Shown: positions 19,896 to 30,250 of the stretch, piece by piece
Layout of the letters: each line of letters begins with the position of its first letter
Numbering within the stretch: the first letter of the stretch is position 1
The notes under the pieces: model-generated
Databases searched by the model: none
What the model was told of the DNA's origin: nothing
Seen by the model: only the letters and a program-made list of their open reading frames with translations
Made by a program: the position numbers and the translations under genes
Assembly: GCA_029775915.1 (NCBI GenBank)
Contig: JARVKA010000001.1
Coordinates: forward strand, 224,594-288,593
Origin: Nitrososphaeria archaeon
Lineage (GTDB): Archaea > Thermoproteota > Nitrososphaeria > Nitrososphaerales > JANXEG01
Direction of reading: 5' to 3'
Length of the DNA stretch: 64,000 bases

Positions 19896-20824
19896 TCATC
19901 CTCCCCTAAGCATTTAAGAATTTCTAATGCTAATTTTTCCTCATCTTCCTCATTCCTCATTACTATATCCGTAATAAAGGGTTTAATACCTAATCTTTCA
20001 ATTTCATCTTTTAAATTTGCATCAACTTTATCAATGAAAAATACATCAAGAAACTCTGAGTATAACTTTGCAACAGTAATTGATGAAACCTTTAAGCCTA
20101 ATCCACTCATTAACTTACCAGCAGGTCCACTAAAAGGTGCAGAGCCTGAAATCGGGCTTACACATACCACTTTAGCTGAAGTCATCTTTAAAGCTTCCTT
20201 AATTGTTGGGATCGCTAAAATTGGGCTAATACTAGTTACAGGATTAGCTGGGCAGATAATAAGACCTTTAGAATTCATAATGGATTCAACAACACCTTGG
20301 GCTGGTTTCGCATTATTAGCACCACGATAAATCACATCTTTTACCTCATCTATAGCTTTTCTCTTCACCCAAAACTCTTGCAAATGTAAATCCTCTCCAC
20401 TTTGAGTTAAAATCCTAGTCTCTATATGATAATCAGAAGCGGGTAAGATTCTCCATCTTATCCCGAGCTTTAAGCGAAGTTTTTCTGTAATAATCGATAA
20501 AGGTAAACCAGATTTTAACATAGCTGTTCTAACTACATGTGTGGCTAAATCTTTATCACCTATATTAAACCAAGTTTCACACCCATATTTTGCGATTTGC
20601 TCTAAAAAGTGAAAAGTATCATTACGTATTCCCCAACCCTTTTTTTCATCTAATAATCCAGCTAATGCATACATTACCGTATCTATATCTGGGCATATGT
20701 AAAGCCCTTCAAACCAAATATTATCACCAACATTTGCAATTACAGTAACATCATTAATCCCAAGCTTGTATAAACCTCTAAGTAACTTTACTGAACCAGT
20801 TCCTCCAGATAAAGCGGTAATCAT
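19892..20824 (-). CDS. cofD: 2-phospho-L-lactate transferase CofD
   Basis: ITALSGGTGSVKLLRGL; NVGDNIWFEGLYICPDIDTVMYALAG; CPANPVTSISPILAI. Confidence 0.96.
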   Translation of the reverse strand: MITALSGGTGSVKLLRGLYKLGINDVTVIANVGDNIWFEGLYICPDIDTVMYALAGLLDEKKGWGIRNDTFHFLEQIAKYGCETWFNIGDKDLATHVVRTAMLKSGLPLSIITEKLRLKLGIRWRILPASDYHIETRILTQSGEDLHLQEFWVKRKAIDEVKDVIYRGANNAKPAQGVVESIMNSKGLIICPANPVTSISPILAIPTIKEALKMTSAKVVCVSPISGSAPFSGPAGKLMSGLGLKVSSITVAKLYSEFLDVFFIDKVDANLKDEIERLGIKPFITDIVMRNEEDEEKLALEILKCLGEDE

Positions 20825-20838
20825 AATTAACCTCCAAC

Positions 20839-21585
20839 TTAGCGGAAGAGATCTTTAGATGCACGTCTAACAAGTTCACGCGCAGAGCCTTCACCTTTAG
20901 GGTATGGATAGCCTCGAATAATCGCTACTGGTATATTATTCAATTTACCCATTACCAATTCTGCTGCAGAAGCTAATTCATCTGCGATAGCCATCATAGT
21001 AACTTTTAACTCGTAACCATGAGTATCCTTTTGACCACGATAATCTATAAGTGGTTTTAATCCAGCTACACCAATCGCAACATCAACATGCCCCTCCCTC
21101 CATGGCCTTCCAAAAGTATCTGAGATAATCACCGCTACATCAATACCTAATAATCGTTTAATATCATCACGAATACGCTTTGCTGAGCGATCTGGATTCA
21201 CTGGTAATAATGAGACAAATCCTTTAGGAATATTCGATTGATCAACCCCTCCATTCGCACATATAAAACCATGCTTTGTTTCAACAATAATAATAGCACG
21301 AGCCATCTTCACTATCCTCTTAGCTTCATTGAGAATCACTTCCATTAAACGTGGATCTTTTTTAAATAGCCTTCCCATACGGATAGCCAATTTTGAAGGG
21401 ATAATTTCATCAATCTTTATTAATCTACCCTCAGCTTTAGAAACGATTTTTTGTGTAACTACAATTATATCACCATTTTGAAGCTCAATTCCCATTTTTT
21501 TAATTGAATCAATAATCAATTCAGCCAATTTACTACCTCGATGAACTTCCGGTATCCCTTTCACACCAATAATTTCAACCTTCAA
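20839..21585 (-). CDS. cofE: Coenzyme F420-0:L-glutamate ligase CofE
   Basis: DIIVVTQKIVSKAEGR; ANGGVDQSN; IISDTFGRPWREGHVDVAIGVAGLKPL. Confidence 0.96.
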   Translation of the reverse strand: MKVEIIGVKGIPEVHRGSKLAELIIDSIKKMGIELQNGDIIVVTQKIVSKAEGRLIKIDEIIPSKLAIRMGRLFKKDPRLMEVILNEAKRIVKMARAIIIVETKHGFICANGGVDQSNIPKGFVSLLPVNPDRSAKRIRDDIKRLLGIDVAVIISDTFGRPWREGHVDVAIGVAGLKPLIDYRGQKDTHGYELKVTMMAIADELASAAELVMGKLNNIPVAIIRGYPYPKGEGSARELVRRASKDLFR

Positions 21586-21696
21586 TAAAATACACCAATA
21601 TCTTTGATGGTGAATTATTTAAAATACTATATGGTAGAAATGTAATAAATAATATTTAAAAATCATATATGGATTAAAGTTTTTTATATGGATAAA

Positions 21697-21981
21697 TTAT
21701 GTATCAAGTAAAGGTAATCCAGCGCATTGAATCTCCCCTCTAATCCTTCGGATGAAATTGTTGCAAACAAAGCACTCAAGAAAAGGTCTCTCTTTATTTA
21801 ATACTGGACAATTAACCGCTTCACGCTTCATTTTCGCTATCATTTTTTTACTCAATATGCCTTTAAGATTTTCTTGAATTTCCTTCGATACCTTAATAAC
21901 ACCATTTTTTTCAAATATCTTTACAAAGTATTTCGGTTCTTCCGACACTAAATTCACCACAATTATAAGATTAAAATTCAT
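21697..21981 (-). CDS. Hypothetical Cys-containing protein, 94 aa
   Basis: Intact ORF; Cys cluster CPVLNKERPFLECFVCNNFIRRIRGEIQC. Confidence 0.5.
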   Translation of the reverse strand: MNFNLIIVVNLVSEEPKYFVKIFEKNGVIKVSKEIQENLKGILSKKMIAKMKREAVNCPVLNKERPFLECFVCNNFIRRIRGEIQCAGLPLLDT

Positions 21982-22335
21982 TTAAAAGACTTATGAATAA
22001 ATTTGTAAACCATTTCTAACATCTTAACAAATTCCCGATTAACTTCAAATCACTTTTATAAAATAATAACCCTCTCGCTTAAAATAGGTATGAATCTTAA
22101 AGAATTTAATATATTCGAGTAATTTTTGAGTAATGATATAACTTGAGTTAATTCATAAACTCTTTTGAGATTCTCGAATAACTCACTTAATAAGTTATAG
22201 AATATTTAAGCTTCAGCTTTTTAATTGCTAAAAATTATCTCATTAAAATCCAGTTAATGAAGCATTAAATAAAAATAATAGTGTTTAAATAGTGATAATT
22301 TATATTACAAGTTTATATGTTGGATGGGTTGAGGA

Positions 22336-22974
22336 ATGGTTAAGCGCAAAAAGGTTGGGAAGTTAAAGGATAAGTGGAAGGAAAAAAGTTGGGTAATGGT
22401 AGAAACCCCACCTTTATTTGGGAGTACCATTATTGCATCAATACCCATTACCGACCCCGATAAGGCAGTTGGTAGAGTTGTAGAAACTACACTTTATGAT
22501 ATCGTTAAACAAGATCCTCAACAATATACAATAAAGTTGTATTTCCAAATTGAGCGTATAATTGATAATAAAGCTATCACTATCTTTAAGGGTTATGAGT
22601 ATTCTAGAGATTATTTGAGAAGTTTGATTCGAAGGGGCTCTTCATTGGTGAATTATATTAACGATTACATAACTAAGGATGGTGTGAAAGTCAGAGTTTA
22701 TACAGTATTCTTTACACAAAGCCGCATAAATTCATCAAGAAAGCATGCATTACGTATGATTGCTCACAAAGTATTGAAGGAGAAGGTTGAGAAGCTTAAT
22801 TATGATCAATTCGCTCAAGAAGCAGTTTTAGGTAAGATTGCATCAGATATATATAATGAGGCTAAAAAGATTTGTAACTTTAGGCACGTAGGGATAAGAA
22901 AAATGAAGATTATTCAAAAACCAACCCAAATGGTTGAAGCGACATCTATATCAGCAGAGGTAAGATCGAGTTAA
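22336..22974 (+). CDS. rps3ae: 30S ribosomal protein eS1 (S3Ae)
   Basis: LKDKWKEKSWVMVETPPLFGSTIIASIPITDP; NFRHVGIRKMKII. Confidence 0.93.
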   Translation: MVKRKKVGKLKDKWKEKSWVMVETPPLFGSTIIASIPITDPDKAVGRVVETTLYDIVKQDPQQYTIKLYFQIERIIDNKAITIFKGYEYSRDYLRSLIRRGSSLVNYINDYITKDGVKVRVYTVFFTQSRINSSRKHALRMIAHKVLKEKVEKLNYDQFAQEAVLGKIASDIYNEAKKICNFRHVGIRKMKIIQKPTQMVEATSISAEVRSS

Positions 22975-24221
22975 CCTTTGCGTGCAGTTGCAACGATCTT
23001 TATTACATCATTATTCTTCAACTCATAATCAGCGCCTAACTTAATCCCCCTTTTTGCATCAATAGCGTAAAGAAAAGTATCTCCCAACTCTGTATGAATC
23101 ATATAAGCAAGATCTTTTGTAGTAGATCCTTTACGCATTACATATGCATCTGGTAATACATTACCTTTTTTATCTGAAAGTTTATTCTCATCCTCCACTG
23201 GATATACTACTATACTTTGTAATAAATCAAAGTAAGCAGCATTTATACATTGTTGCACTCCCGTATTTCCCCAAACCTTTAATACTTTATCCCTAACCAA
23301 ATTTAAAGCTCTTTTTTGCTCAGAGGTTAGCTTAGCTAAATCAAGAATTTCAAAATCAGAATCTCCTGGGAGGTATTTGATTAACTTTTTCTCAGCCGCT
23401 CTCCTCAATAAAAGCTCAGCTTCTGAGGCGCAAGGTATTACCAATCTACCTGAATCTTTTATACGTTGGATATTCTTAGTTGAAATAGATAAATCAGCTT
23501 TATTAGCTGCGATTAAAGTCGGTTTTGAACGCTCTCTTAAAATTTTGCAAAAATTGTAAAGATCGTTATCACTCCATAAACTCGGCTTATCTTGCTTTAA
23601 TCCAGCTATGTTAAGAGCATCGATAATTTGATCTTCTTTAATAGAGAAGCCACTTAACTTCTCAGCTAAAATATCACTCAACTTTCCAGCTTTCGCCTCC
23701 ACCGTGCGTGAAATTCTCGGCCAATCTATTCTTAACTTATCAGTAACCCACATATCAAACTCCCTCTCTACAAACTCTATATCAAAAAGAGGATCATGAG
23801 ATCCAGGTTCACAAAGCTTACCTTCCTCATCCGTAGAGCCAGAAGCATCTACTATGTGAATTAAAGCATCAGCTTGCCTCAATTCATCCAAAAATTTATT
23901 CCCTAAACCTCTACCTTGAGATGCACCTGGTACAAGGCCAGCTACATCGATTAACTTAACAGGTATAAATCTTACACCATTAACACATATGGAGTTTATT
24001 GGATTGTCAATCACACCAAGTTTTTTACACACACATTCAACTCGAAGATATGCTATACCCACATTGGGCTTAATAGTTGTGAATGGATAATTAGCTACGG
24101 GTACATTAAGCAATGTGGCTGCATTAAAAAAAGTGGATTTGCCAGTATTAGGCTTACCAATAAGTCCTACAATCATCACTTTTAATAAAAAACACTCTTC
24201 TATAAAAATAAAGAGATACAT
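22971..24221 (-). CDS. ychF: Redox-regulated GTPase YchF-like, archaeal
   Basis: GLIGKPNTGKSTFFNAATL; DVAGLVPGASQGRGLGNKFLDELRQADALIHIVD; TGS domain at C-terminus. Start may be at an internal Met/Val. Confidence 0.93.
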   Translation of the reverse strand: MYLFIFIEECFLLKVMIVGLIGKPNTGKSTFFNAATLLNVPVANYPFTTIKPNVGIAYLRVECVCKKLGVIDNPINSICVNGVRFIPVKLIDVAGLVPGASQGRGLGNKFLDELRQADALIHIVDASGSTDEEGKLCEPGSHDPLFDIEFVEREFDMWVTDKLRIDWPRISRTVEAKAGKLSDILAEKLSGFSIKEDQIIDALNIAGLKQDKPSLWSDNDLYNFCKILRERSKPTLIAANKADLSISTKNIQRIKDSGRLVIPCASEAELLLRRAAEKKLIKYLPGDSDFEILDLAKLTSEQKRALNLVRDKVLKVWGNTGVQQCINAAYFDLLQSIVVYPVEDENKLSDKKGNVLPDAYVMRKGSTTKDLAYMIHTELGDTFLYAIDAKRGIKLGADYELKNNDVIKIVATARKG

Positions 24222-24509
24222 TAAGTATCATAAAAAAAGTCTCGCAGTAGCACGCTTTAATCCTAATATTTAAAACTTTTTCTAATATTAGATTATAAGC
24301 AATACATTGGAATTAAATAATACAATTTTTTAAATTCTGTAAGCAATCCTCCGCTTTGCAACTATTTATTTTATCTCCTTCCATGTTAAAAATTTGAATT
24401 TATTAATGAGTAAATAATTTTATAGTTTTTATTTACTTCATCTCGATAATCTTTATTTTTATCCAATAAATTTAAAAGATTGTTATTAAGAAGATGGAGG
24501 TTGATAGCT

Positions 24510-24962
24510 TTGTATAAATATGTGGCTGAGAGTTGGAAACGTATATGGAAAGAGAAGGGAGGGGATATTTTAACTAGAGTAACTAATTGGAGGCGTGGAC
24601 CTACAATAGTGAGATTGGAAAGACCCTCTCGTATAGATCGAGCTAGAAGGCTTGGTTATAAAGCTAAGCAAGGGTTTGTAATTGTTAGGGTGCGTGTCTC
24701 TAAAGGTGGTATGAGGAAAAAAAGGCCAAAATCGGGTAGAAGGCCAAAACATCTTGGTGTAGTTAAGATTAAAGCTGCTACAAGTGCGAAAGAAGTAGCT
24801 GAAAGGAGGGTTGCAAAAAAATATCCGAATCTTAAAGTGGTTAACTCATACTTTGTTTATAGTGATGGAATGTATAAATGGTATGAAGTTATATTAATAG
24901 ATCCAAATCATCCCGCTGTGAAAAAAGATGCAGAAAGAATGGGATTATTAAATAAAAATTAA
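24510..24962 (+). CDS. rpl15e: 50S ribosomal protein eL15
   Basis: YKYVAESWKRIWKEKGGDILTRVTNWRRGPTIVRLERPSRIDRARRLGYKAKQGFVIVRVRVSKGGMRKKRP; TTG at 24510 likely start. Confidence 0.93.
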   Translation: MYKYVAESWKRIWKEKGGDILTRVTNWRRGPTIVRLERPSRIDRARRLGYKAKQGFVIVRVRVSKGGMRKKRPKSGRRPKHLGVVKIKAATSAKEVAERRVAKKYPNLKVVNSYFVYSDGMYKWYEVILIDPNHPAVKKDAERMGLLNKN

Positions 24963-24998
24963 ACTTCCATAAATTTAAATCGAATTAAGATATAGCAA

Positions 24999-26291
24999 TT
25001 AAAATCCTGCTTCAATTGGATTTTTCGGTTTCATAATCTCTCTAAGGATTATCGTTACATACGATCCCTTAAAAAGATCTATTGTTAAAAAAACTTCATT
25101 ATTAAGTCTCCAATTAAAATTCTTACAAATTAATGGTGCTACTCTAAATCCACCTTCCATACTTACTTCAGGCAACTCTTTTATATAAAAATCATGAGCT
25201 TTAACACCCTCTTCTTCTAACATTTGATTAATAATTGTATCGAATCGATTACTTGTATTGCGATAAGCATAACCTACAATTGGTATTAAAGGCACAATTA
25301 ATTTACCTTGCTTATTGGATAGAGAAGATTTACTAACTTTGATTAATCTACCTTGGGTTAAATCAAATTCCCCATAGTAATCACCTTTTTCAATATTTAT
25401 TAAATCCATTCCAGCATTTATCGCTAAACTTAAAACTCGATTACAAATATAAGATTGATAAGCATTCACAAATAAGCGCCTTAAACTTAAAGGTATCTCT
25501 CTTAAAGCCTCAATACTTGCTTTTGGTTTTTTTACCAATCGCTTTAATACCAAACCTTCTATATCCAATTCTGGCTTTAACATACTTAATGCACGTTGAT
25601 AATTTTCTTCTTTACAAAATTCTCTAAAGGCTTTTAACTCTTCATTATCGTAAATAGATGGATAAGAGAGAAGAATTTTTAATGCTTCATCAAAATTTCT
25701 CTTAACTAATGCTCTCCCTATTAAATGGTTAATAGGTCTTTTACTACCAAATCTTTGATACCCAAAAAAATTTGGCACTTTTCCTTCATTCATACTTGCC
25801 ATTACTTCATTTAAACATCTCTCTATAAAATCATAATTCATATTTACATCTACTATTTTTATCTTAAATTTATTACCCACAAGATCCCTTCTAATAAGTG
25901 GGCGTGAAGAATACCCAATCAATTTTAATGAAATTTTGTTATCAATTTGAAAATCCTTTAATAAATGGGCTTTTAATGATGTAGGGCTCACATATTGCTT
26001 TGTAAATGCTTTTGCATCTTTAAGGCCAAGATACCGAATTTTACTACCTAATCTCATCTCTATCATTTTGCATGCATGAATAGTATCTATACCAATCTTC
26101 TCTAACACATATATAGGGTATCGATATGTTGAATCAAAATTCTCTTTTATTTCCAAGTTAGGATTTATAATCTCTTCAACTTGAAAGTCCTCATATTTAC
26201 TTCTTATGCGACCACCTATACCATCACACGAAGTGGAGTAACAAAGCATCCCTATAGATTTATCTAACTCACTAATATCCATAATGAACAC
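24999..26291 (-). CDS. truD: tRNA pseudouridine synthase D
   Basis: RYLGLKDAKAFTKQYVS; NFFGYQRFGSKRPINHLIGRAL. Confidence 0.95.
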   Translation of the reverse strand: MFIMDISELDKSIGMLCYSTSCDGIGGRIRSKYEDFQVEEIINPNLEIKENFDSTYRYPIYVLEKIGIDTIHACKMIEMRLGSKIRYLGLKDAKAFTKQYVSPTSLKAHLLKDFQIDNKISLKLIGYSSRPLIRRDLVGNKFKIKIVDVNMNYDFIERCLNEVMASMNEGKVPNFFGYQRFGSKRPINHLIGRALVKRNFDEALKILLSYPSIYDNEELKAFREFCKEENYQRALSMLKPELDIEGLVLKRLVKKPKASIEALREIPLSLRRLFVNAYQSYICNRVLSLAINAGMDLINIEKGDYYGEFDLTQGRLIKVSKSSLSNKQGKLIVPLIPIVGYAYRNTSNRFDTIINQMLEEEGVKAHDFYIKELPEVSMEGGFRVAPLICKNFNWRLNNEVFLTIDLFKGSYVTIILREIMKPKNPIEAGF

Positions 26292-26650
26292 TATAAAAGA
26301 GGGAGCTCTCCAGTAATCTTATCAATAATTTCAGCAACGTCTGGACCTATGCCTAAGCAAGTTTTAGTACCTGGTGGTATTTGTGTTAAACCTTTATCTT
26401 CAATTAAGACTGTAATTAAACCAGCTTCTTCAGCTCTCTTCTTTATATCCTGCAATTTCTCAAGAGAGTTCACTTTTACTACAACCTTTGGCTGCCCACA
26501 CTTAATCCAATTCTCATATATATTTGGATAACGCTTTCTAACTTCATCAGCACATGCAACAGCAGCATGAGCTGCTTGAGCTGCGATCTTTCCTTTACCC
26601 ATTTTAAGATCAGTCCTCACTACAATGATTTGCTTATACTCTTGACTCAT
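26291..26650 (-). CDS. pth2: Peptidyl-tRNA hydrolase 2
   Basis: VRTDLKMGKGKIAAQAAHAAV; TCLGIGPDVAEIIDKITGELPLL. Confidence 0.96.
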   Translation of the reverse strand: MSQEYKQIIVVRTDLKMGKGKIAAQAAHAAVACADEVRKRYPNIYENWIKCGQPKVVVKVNSLEKLQDIKKRAEEAGLITVLIEDKGLTQIPPGTKTCLGIGPDVAEIIDKITGELPLL

Positions 26651-26855
26651 TTTATATCAAAGCATATAGTATAACACAAAATAAATTTAATATTTAATGG
26701 TTTTTAAAAAAGCTGAGAGTTTAATAAAAATCGTAACTTTTAAATTTGTATCGTTCTATCACTCTCAATGAAAGTTCAATAATTTTGAAATCAAATTTTA
26801 CCTTATTTTGAAAAAGCTAAATAAATAATTTTCATTAAAATATAGCGATTAGGAT

Positions 26856-27263
26856 ATGGCAAGTGGTGTGACGAGATTTAGCGTTTCAGTACCACCTACA
26901 CTTCTAAAAGAATTTGATGATGTAATAAAAATTATAGGGTATGATAGATCGAAAGCGATTCAACAAGCTATGCGCAACTTCTTAAATGAATATAAATGGA
27001 AGTATGATGAGAAGGGTTTAGCTGTTGGTGCGATAGTTCTCATTTATGATCATGAGGTGAGGGGGTTAGAGGAAGGTTTAACAGATATTCAACATCATTA
27101 TAAAGATCTTATACAATCTTCTATACATATCCATCTCGATGAAAAAAATTGCCTCCTCCAAGTGGTAGTTAAAGGCGAAGTATTGAATATTCAAAGATTG
27201 GCAAAAGAATTGATGAATAAAAGGGGTGTTAAGCAAATCAAATTGGTAACACTATCATATTAA
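26856..27263 (+). CDS. nikR: Nickel-responsive regulator NikR
   Basis: Ribbon-helix-helix N-terminus; H-x10-H-x-H-x5-C spacing (HHYKDLIQSSIHIHLDEKNC) matches the NikR Ni site. Confidence 0.93.
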   Translation: MASGVTRFSVSVPPTLLKEFDDVIKIIGYDRSKAIQQAMRNFLNEYKWKYDEKGLAVGAIVLIYDHEVRGLEEGLTDIQHHYKDLIQSSIHIHLDEKNCLLQVVVKGEVLNIQRLAKELMNKRGVKQIKLVTLSY

Positions 27264-27417
27264 ACTCCAATATACAATTTTATGATGTTATTAGAGCGCT
27301 CTGGAGAGATTAACGTATTAAAAATAAGTGGTTAACATTAAGGCTGATAATTAAGATATTAAAAAATTTAAGTGCACTCATTCATTAATTTATACGTGAA
27401 AGGTTAAAATTACTGAA

Positions 27418-28815
27418 TTATAAAATTTTAAAACTTCGTATTAATTTACCCTTATTATCATAAAGATGAATTACATGTTCTTCATTACTCCATATTGGTT
27501 GATCCATACCCCAATAAAAGTGAAATTTTTTCTCATTCTTATCGAATTTATCCTCACCCTTACCTGTATGAAGAAGTATAATTTCGCCACGATCTAAAAC
27601 CCACTCGTAATTATTTGCTAATCTTGCAGGAAAGGTATAGGTATGCCTTTGCTTACCTGATGGTGAAAAATCTGAGATTACCCATCCTACCATTTTATAC
27701 CCTTTCCTTCCATTATTCTTTAATACAATGTATTCATCATTTAATCTTTCCATAGATATTGGTATTTTAAGGGTATTAACAGCTTGAATCTCTATAGGAG
27801 GCTTAAGTTTTAAGCTTATATAAGCGGTAAGTTTATTCACATTACCCATAATTCCCATCGGAGCTTGAATAATGATAAGTACTAAAATAATCCCTACCAC
27901 TAACCTCCAATATATACTCAAGTAAGTCCATGCCACATCTTTAATTAGTTTAAATACAAAAGCTCCTAAAATCGGACCGAGAAAGGTTCTCGAACCTCCC
28001 AATACAGGGTAAAAAGCAAACTCTAAAGCGATATCCCAATGTGGTATGTAAGATGAAGTAGAACCATTTATCGGAACCCATAAAGCTCCAGCAAATCCAG
28101 TAAAAGTCCCTGAGATAATAAACGCTAATAGTCTCACTCTTCCCACTTTAATACCAAGAAAGTTTGCTTTTAATTCGTTATCTCTTGTAGCTTGTAAAGC
28201 TTTACCAAATGAAGAATTTACAATAATCCACATTAAAGCGATAGAACTGATAAAGCTCAACATTATGTAATAATAGTATATCTCGAAAAGAAAGTAATTG
28301 GGCCCTGGACTTTTTATCTCAAACCATAATATTGATGTGATGTAATCCTTAAGACCGAGGAGAGTTGGTAACTCTATGCCCGGAGTTCCAAATATTGGGT
28401 ATTTGTGAAAAATTGCGTGAATGATTTGTTGAAATGCTAACGTGAGTATGGTGAATTGTATCTTAGTAGCTCTAAGACAAATTACACCCATGAATATCGA
28501 AACAATGCATGACATCAATGTGCCAGCTATTAAAAGCGTCTCTACATGATTTATTCTAAACCAAAAGTTGAGAATAGCTGAAGTGTACATACCGATAGCA
28601 AAGAGTGTTGCATGACCAAAGGATAATAATCCACCATAACCAAAGATTAAATTTATGGCAAGAGCGGTTATAGCAAAAGGTATGCACCAAATTATAAAAA
28701 AAAGCCAAAAAAGTGGCATAATGCGGGGCAAAATAATTAATATAATTCCAGATAAAATGAATGTTTGAATTTTATACTCTTTAATACTTTTTATTAACGT
28801 ATTATACTTATGCAT
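27418..28815 (-). CDS. LivM-type ABC permease with C-terminal lamin-tail-like domain
   Basis: NLIFGYGGLLSFGHATLFAIGMY and GSRTFLGPILGAFVF permease motifs; last ~120 aa LNDEYIVLKNNGRKGYKMVGWVISDFS...YTFPARL...GEIILLHTGKG...FYWGMDQPIWSNEEHVIHLYDNKGKLI. Confidence 0.85.
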   Translation of the reverse strand: MHKYNTLIKSIKEYKIQTFILSGIILIILPRIMPLFWLFFIIWCIPFAITALAINLIFGYGGLLSFGHATLFAIGMYTSAILNFWFRINHVETLLIAGTLMSCIVSIFMGVICLRATKIQFTILTLAFQQIIHAIFHKYPIFGTPGIELPTLLGLKDYITSILWFEIKSPGPNYFLFEIYYYYIMLSFISSIALMWIIVNSSFGKALQATRDNELKANFLGIKVGRVRLLAFIISGTFTGFAGALWVPINGSTSSYIPHWDIALEFAFYPVLGGSRTFLGPILGAFVFKLIKDVAWTYLSIYWRLVVGIILVLIIIQAPMGIMGNVNKLTAYISLKLKPPIEIQAVNTLKIPISMERLNDEYIVLKNNGRKGYKMVGWVISDFSPSGKQRHTYTFPARLANNYEWVLDRGEIILLHTGKGEDKFDKNEKKFHFYWGMDQPIWSNEEHVIHLYDNKGKLIRSFKIL

Positions 28816-28853
28816 CCTATCAACTTTTTATCAACTTTACAACGTTAATAAAC

Positions 28854-29417
28854 TTAAGCCTTTCTTAACTTCTTTCTCCAAATGTAAATAAAAATGTAAA
28901 CCACTATAGCACCAAAAACCCCTACTCTTAACACATTACCGATTAATATGCCAATCTCACTCATCATTGATTTCTCAACAACACTTATTTCAAATTCAGC
29001 CTCACCTATGTCAATAATCTTTACTCGAACTTTATAAATTCCAGTCTCATTAAATAATGGACCGGATTGAGTTTTATAATATCCAGGTCCATTACCATAA
29101 ATCTCTGGATTCTCAGCCCAAGATAAAGCTCTATAACTCCCAATCACTTTATTGGAATTTGAGTCGATAAACTCTACAATAATATTTAGATCTGAGGGTG
29201 CAAAACCTGCATACTTCATATTGCCTAAGTGTATAATAATCTTAGCTTCTTCTCTTACACCAATGATCTTTGTAGTAGTATCTACTAAATAATCATCTAT
29301 CCATTTACCGGTTAATGGCATATGCGCATTAACGAAAGAGGAAAGAATAATTGATAAGAATAATATTATTAAGAGTAATAAGCTACTAATGAGCTTACCA
29401 ATCGTGTTAAAAGTCAT
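28854..29417 (-). CDS. Secreted, C-terminally membrane-anchored Ig-like protein, predicted mature N-terminal His
   Basis: Signal LLLLIILFLSIILSSFVNA|HMPLTGKW; beta-rich ectodomain; C-terminal TM and RKKLRKA. Confidence 0.65.
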   Translation of the reverse strand: MTFNTIGKLISSLLLLIILFLSIILSSFVNAHMPLTGKWIDDYLVDTTTKIIGVREEAKIIIHLGNMKYAGFAPSDLNIIVEFIDSNSNKVIGSYRALSWAENPEIYGNGPGYYKTQSGPLFNETGIYKVRVKIIDIGEAEFEISVVEKSMMSEIGILIGNVLRVGVFGAIVVYIFIYIWRKKLRKA

Positions 29418-29623
29418 TCAAAGATCAACCACAATTATTAAGGGCAATTAATATCAATCTATATTATTCTCCATGACTACTTAATAAATAGTTAGTAAAG
29501 ATGAGCTCGTTGCACTTTAAACTACACTGAGCGAAACCTTAAGAGGTTAAAGTTTTAAAAAAAGACTTAAGTTGAAAACAAAGGGTTATGTATTATATAT
29601 AACTTTTAATTTTGCTCATTACA

Positions 29624-30250
29624 TTAAATCCATAAGCCTAAAAGGATTGAGATTGCTAAAATTATTAAAACCACGCCAGTTAAATTTGGTAATAACCATT
29701 CGTAACGCTTTATCTTCCCTTCAGCTGCTTTAAACGCAGTAAGTATAGCTATGGTTATACCAATAAGACCTATTGTTACAGCAAGTGCATAACTTAACAT
29801 TAAGAGCCATGGATTTATCCCACCTATTGCCAATGCTAAAAGAACGAATTCCTCCTCATGAGCGAATCCAAGTATAAATGCGTAAATACTTAACTCCTTT
29901 AATGTTAATGGAATTTTCCTTAACCTTTCATTAGTATGCTTTTCATCCTTAGACTTCTCTTTAAAGAAGCGATAAGCAAGGTATAATAGTAATCCAGCAG
30001 CTATATACTTGAATTCAGGTGTATGTATCGTAATGTAAAGATTAAGCAATGCATATACAGCTACAACCGCTATAGATGATATGAGATGAAAGATTGATAA
30101 GATTGCAGAGCTAATAAACCCCCTTAATAATCGTTGCTTACCAACCCATGCGTAACTTAAAGCTATTGGCCAACCATGACCCGGTTCGATTCCATGGAGT
30201 AATCCGATAATTACTACGCCCAAGTAAGTGAATTGTAATTCATAAAACAA
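29624..30250 (-). CDS. NicO/RcnA-family nickel/cobalt permease-like protein
   Basis: GLLHGIEPGHGWPIALSYAW and FILGFAHEEEFVLLALA motifs in a six-TM-like protein. Confidence 0.8.
   Translation of the reverse strand: MFYELQFTYLGVVIIGLLHGIEPGHGWPIALSYAWVGKQRLLRGFISSAILSIFHLISSIAVVAVYALLNLYITIHTPEFKYIAAGLLLYLAYRFFKEKSKDEKHTNERLRKIPLTLKELSIYAFILGFAHEEEFVLLALAIGGINPWLLMLSYALAVTIGLIGITIAILTAFKAAEGKIKRYEWLLPNLTGVVLIILAISILLGLWI

Noticed and set aside
19248-21585. F420 gene cluster as a novel system
   Set aside because: cofC-cofD-cofE are all recognisable, standard F420 biosynthesis genes
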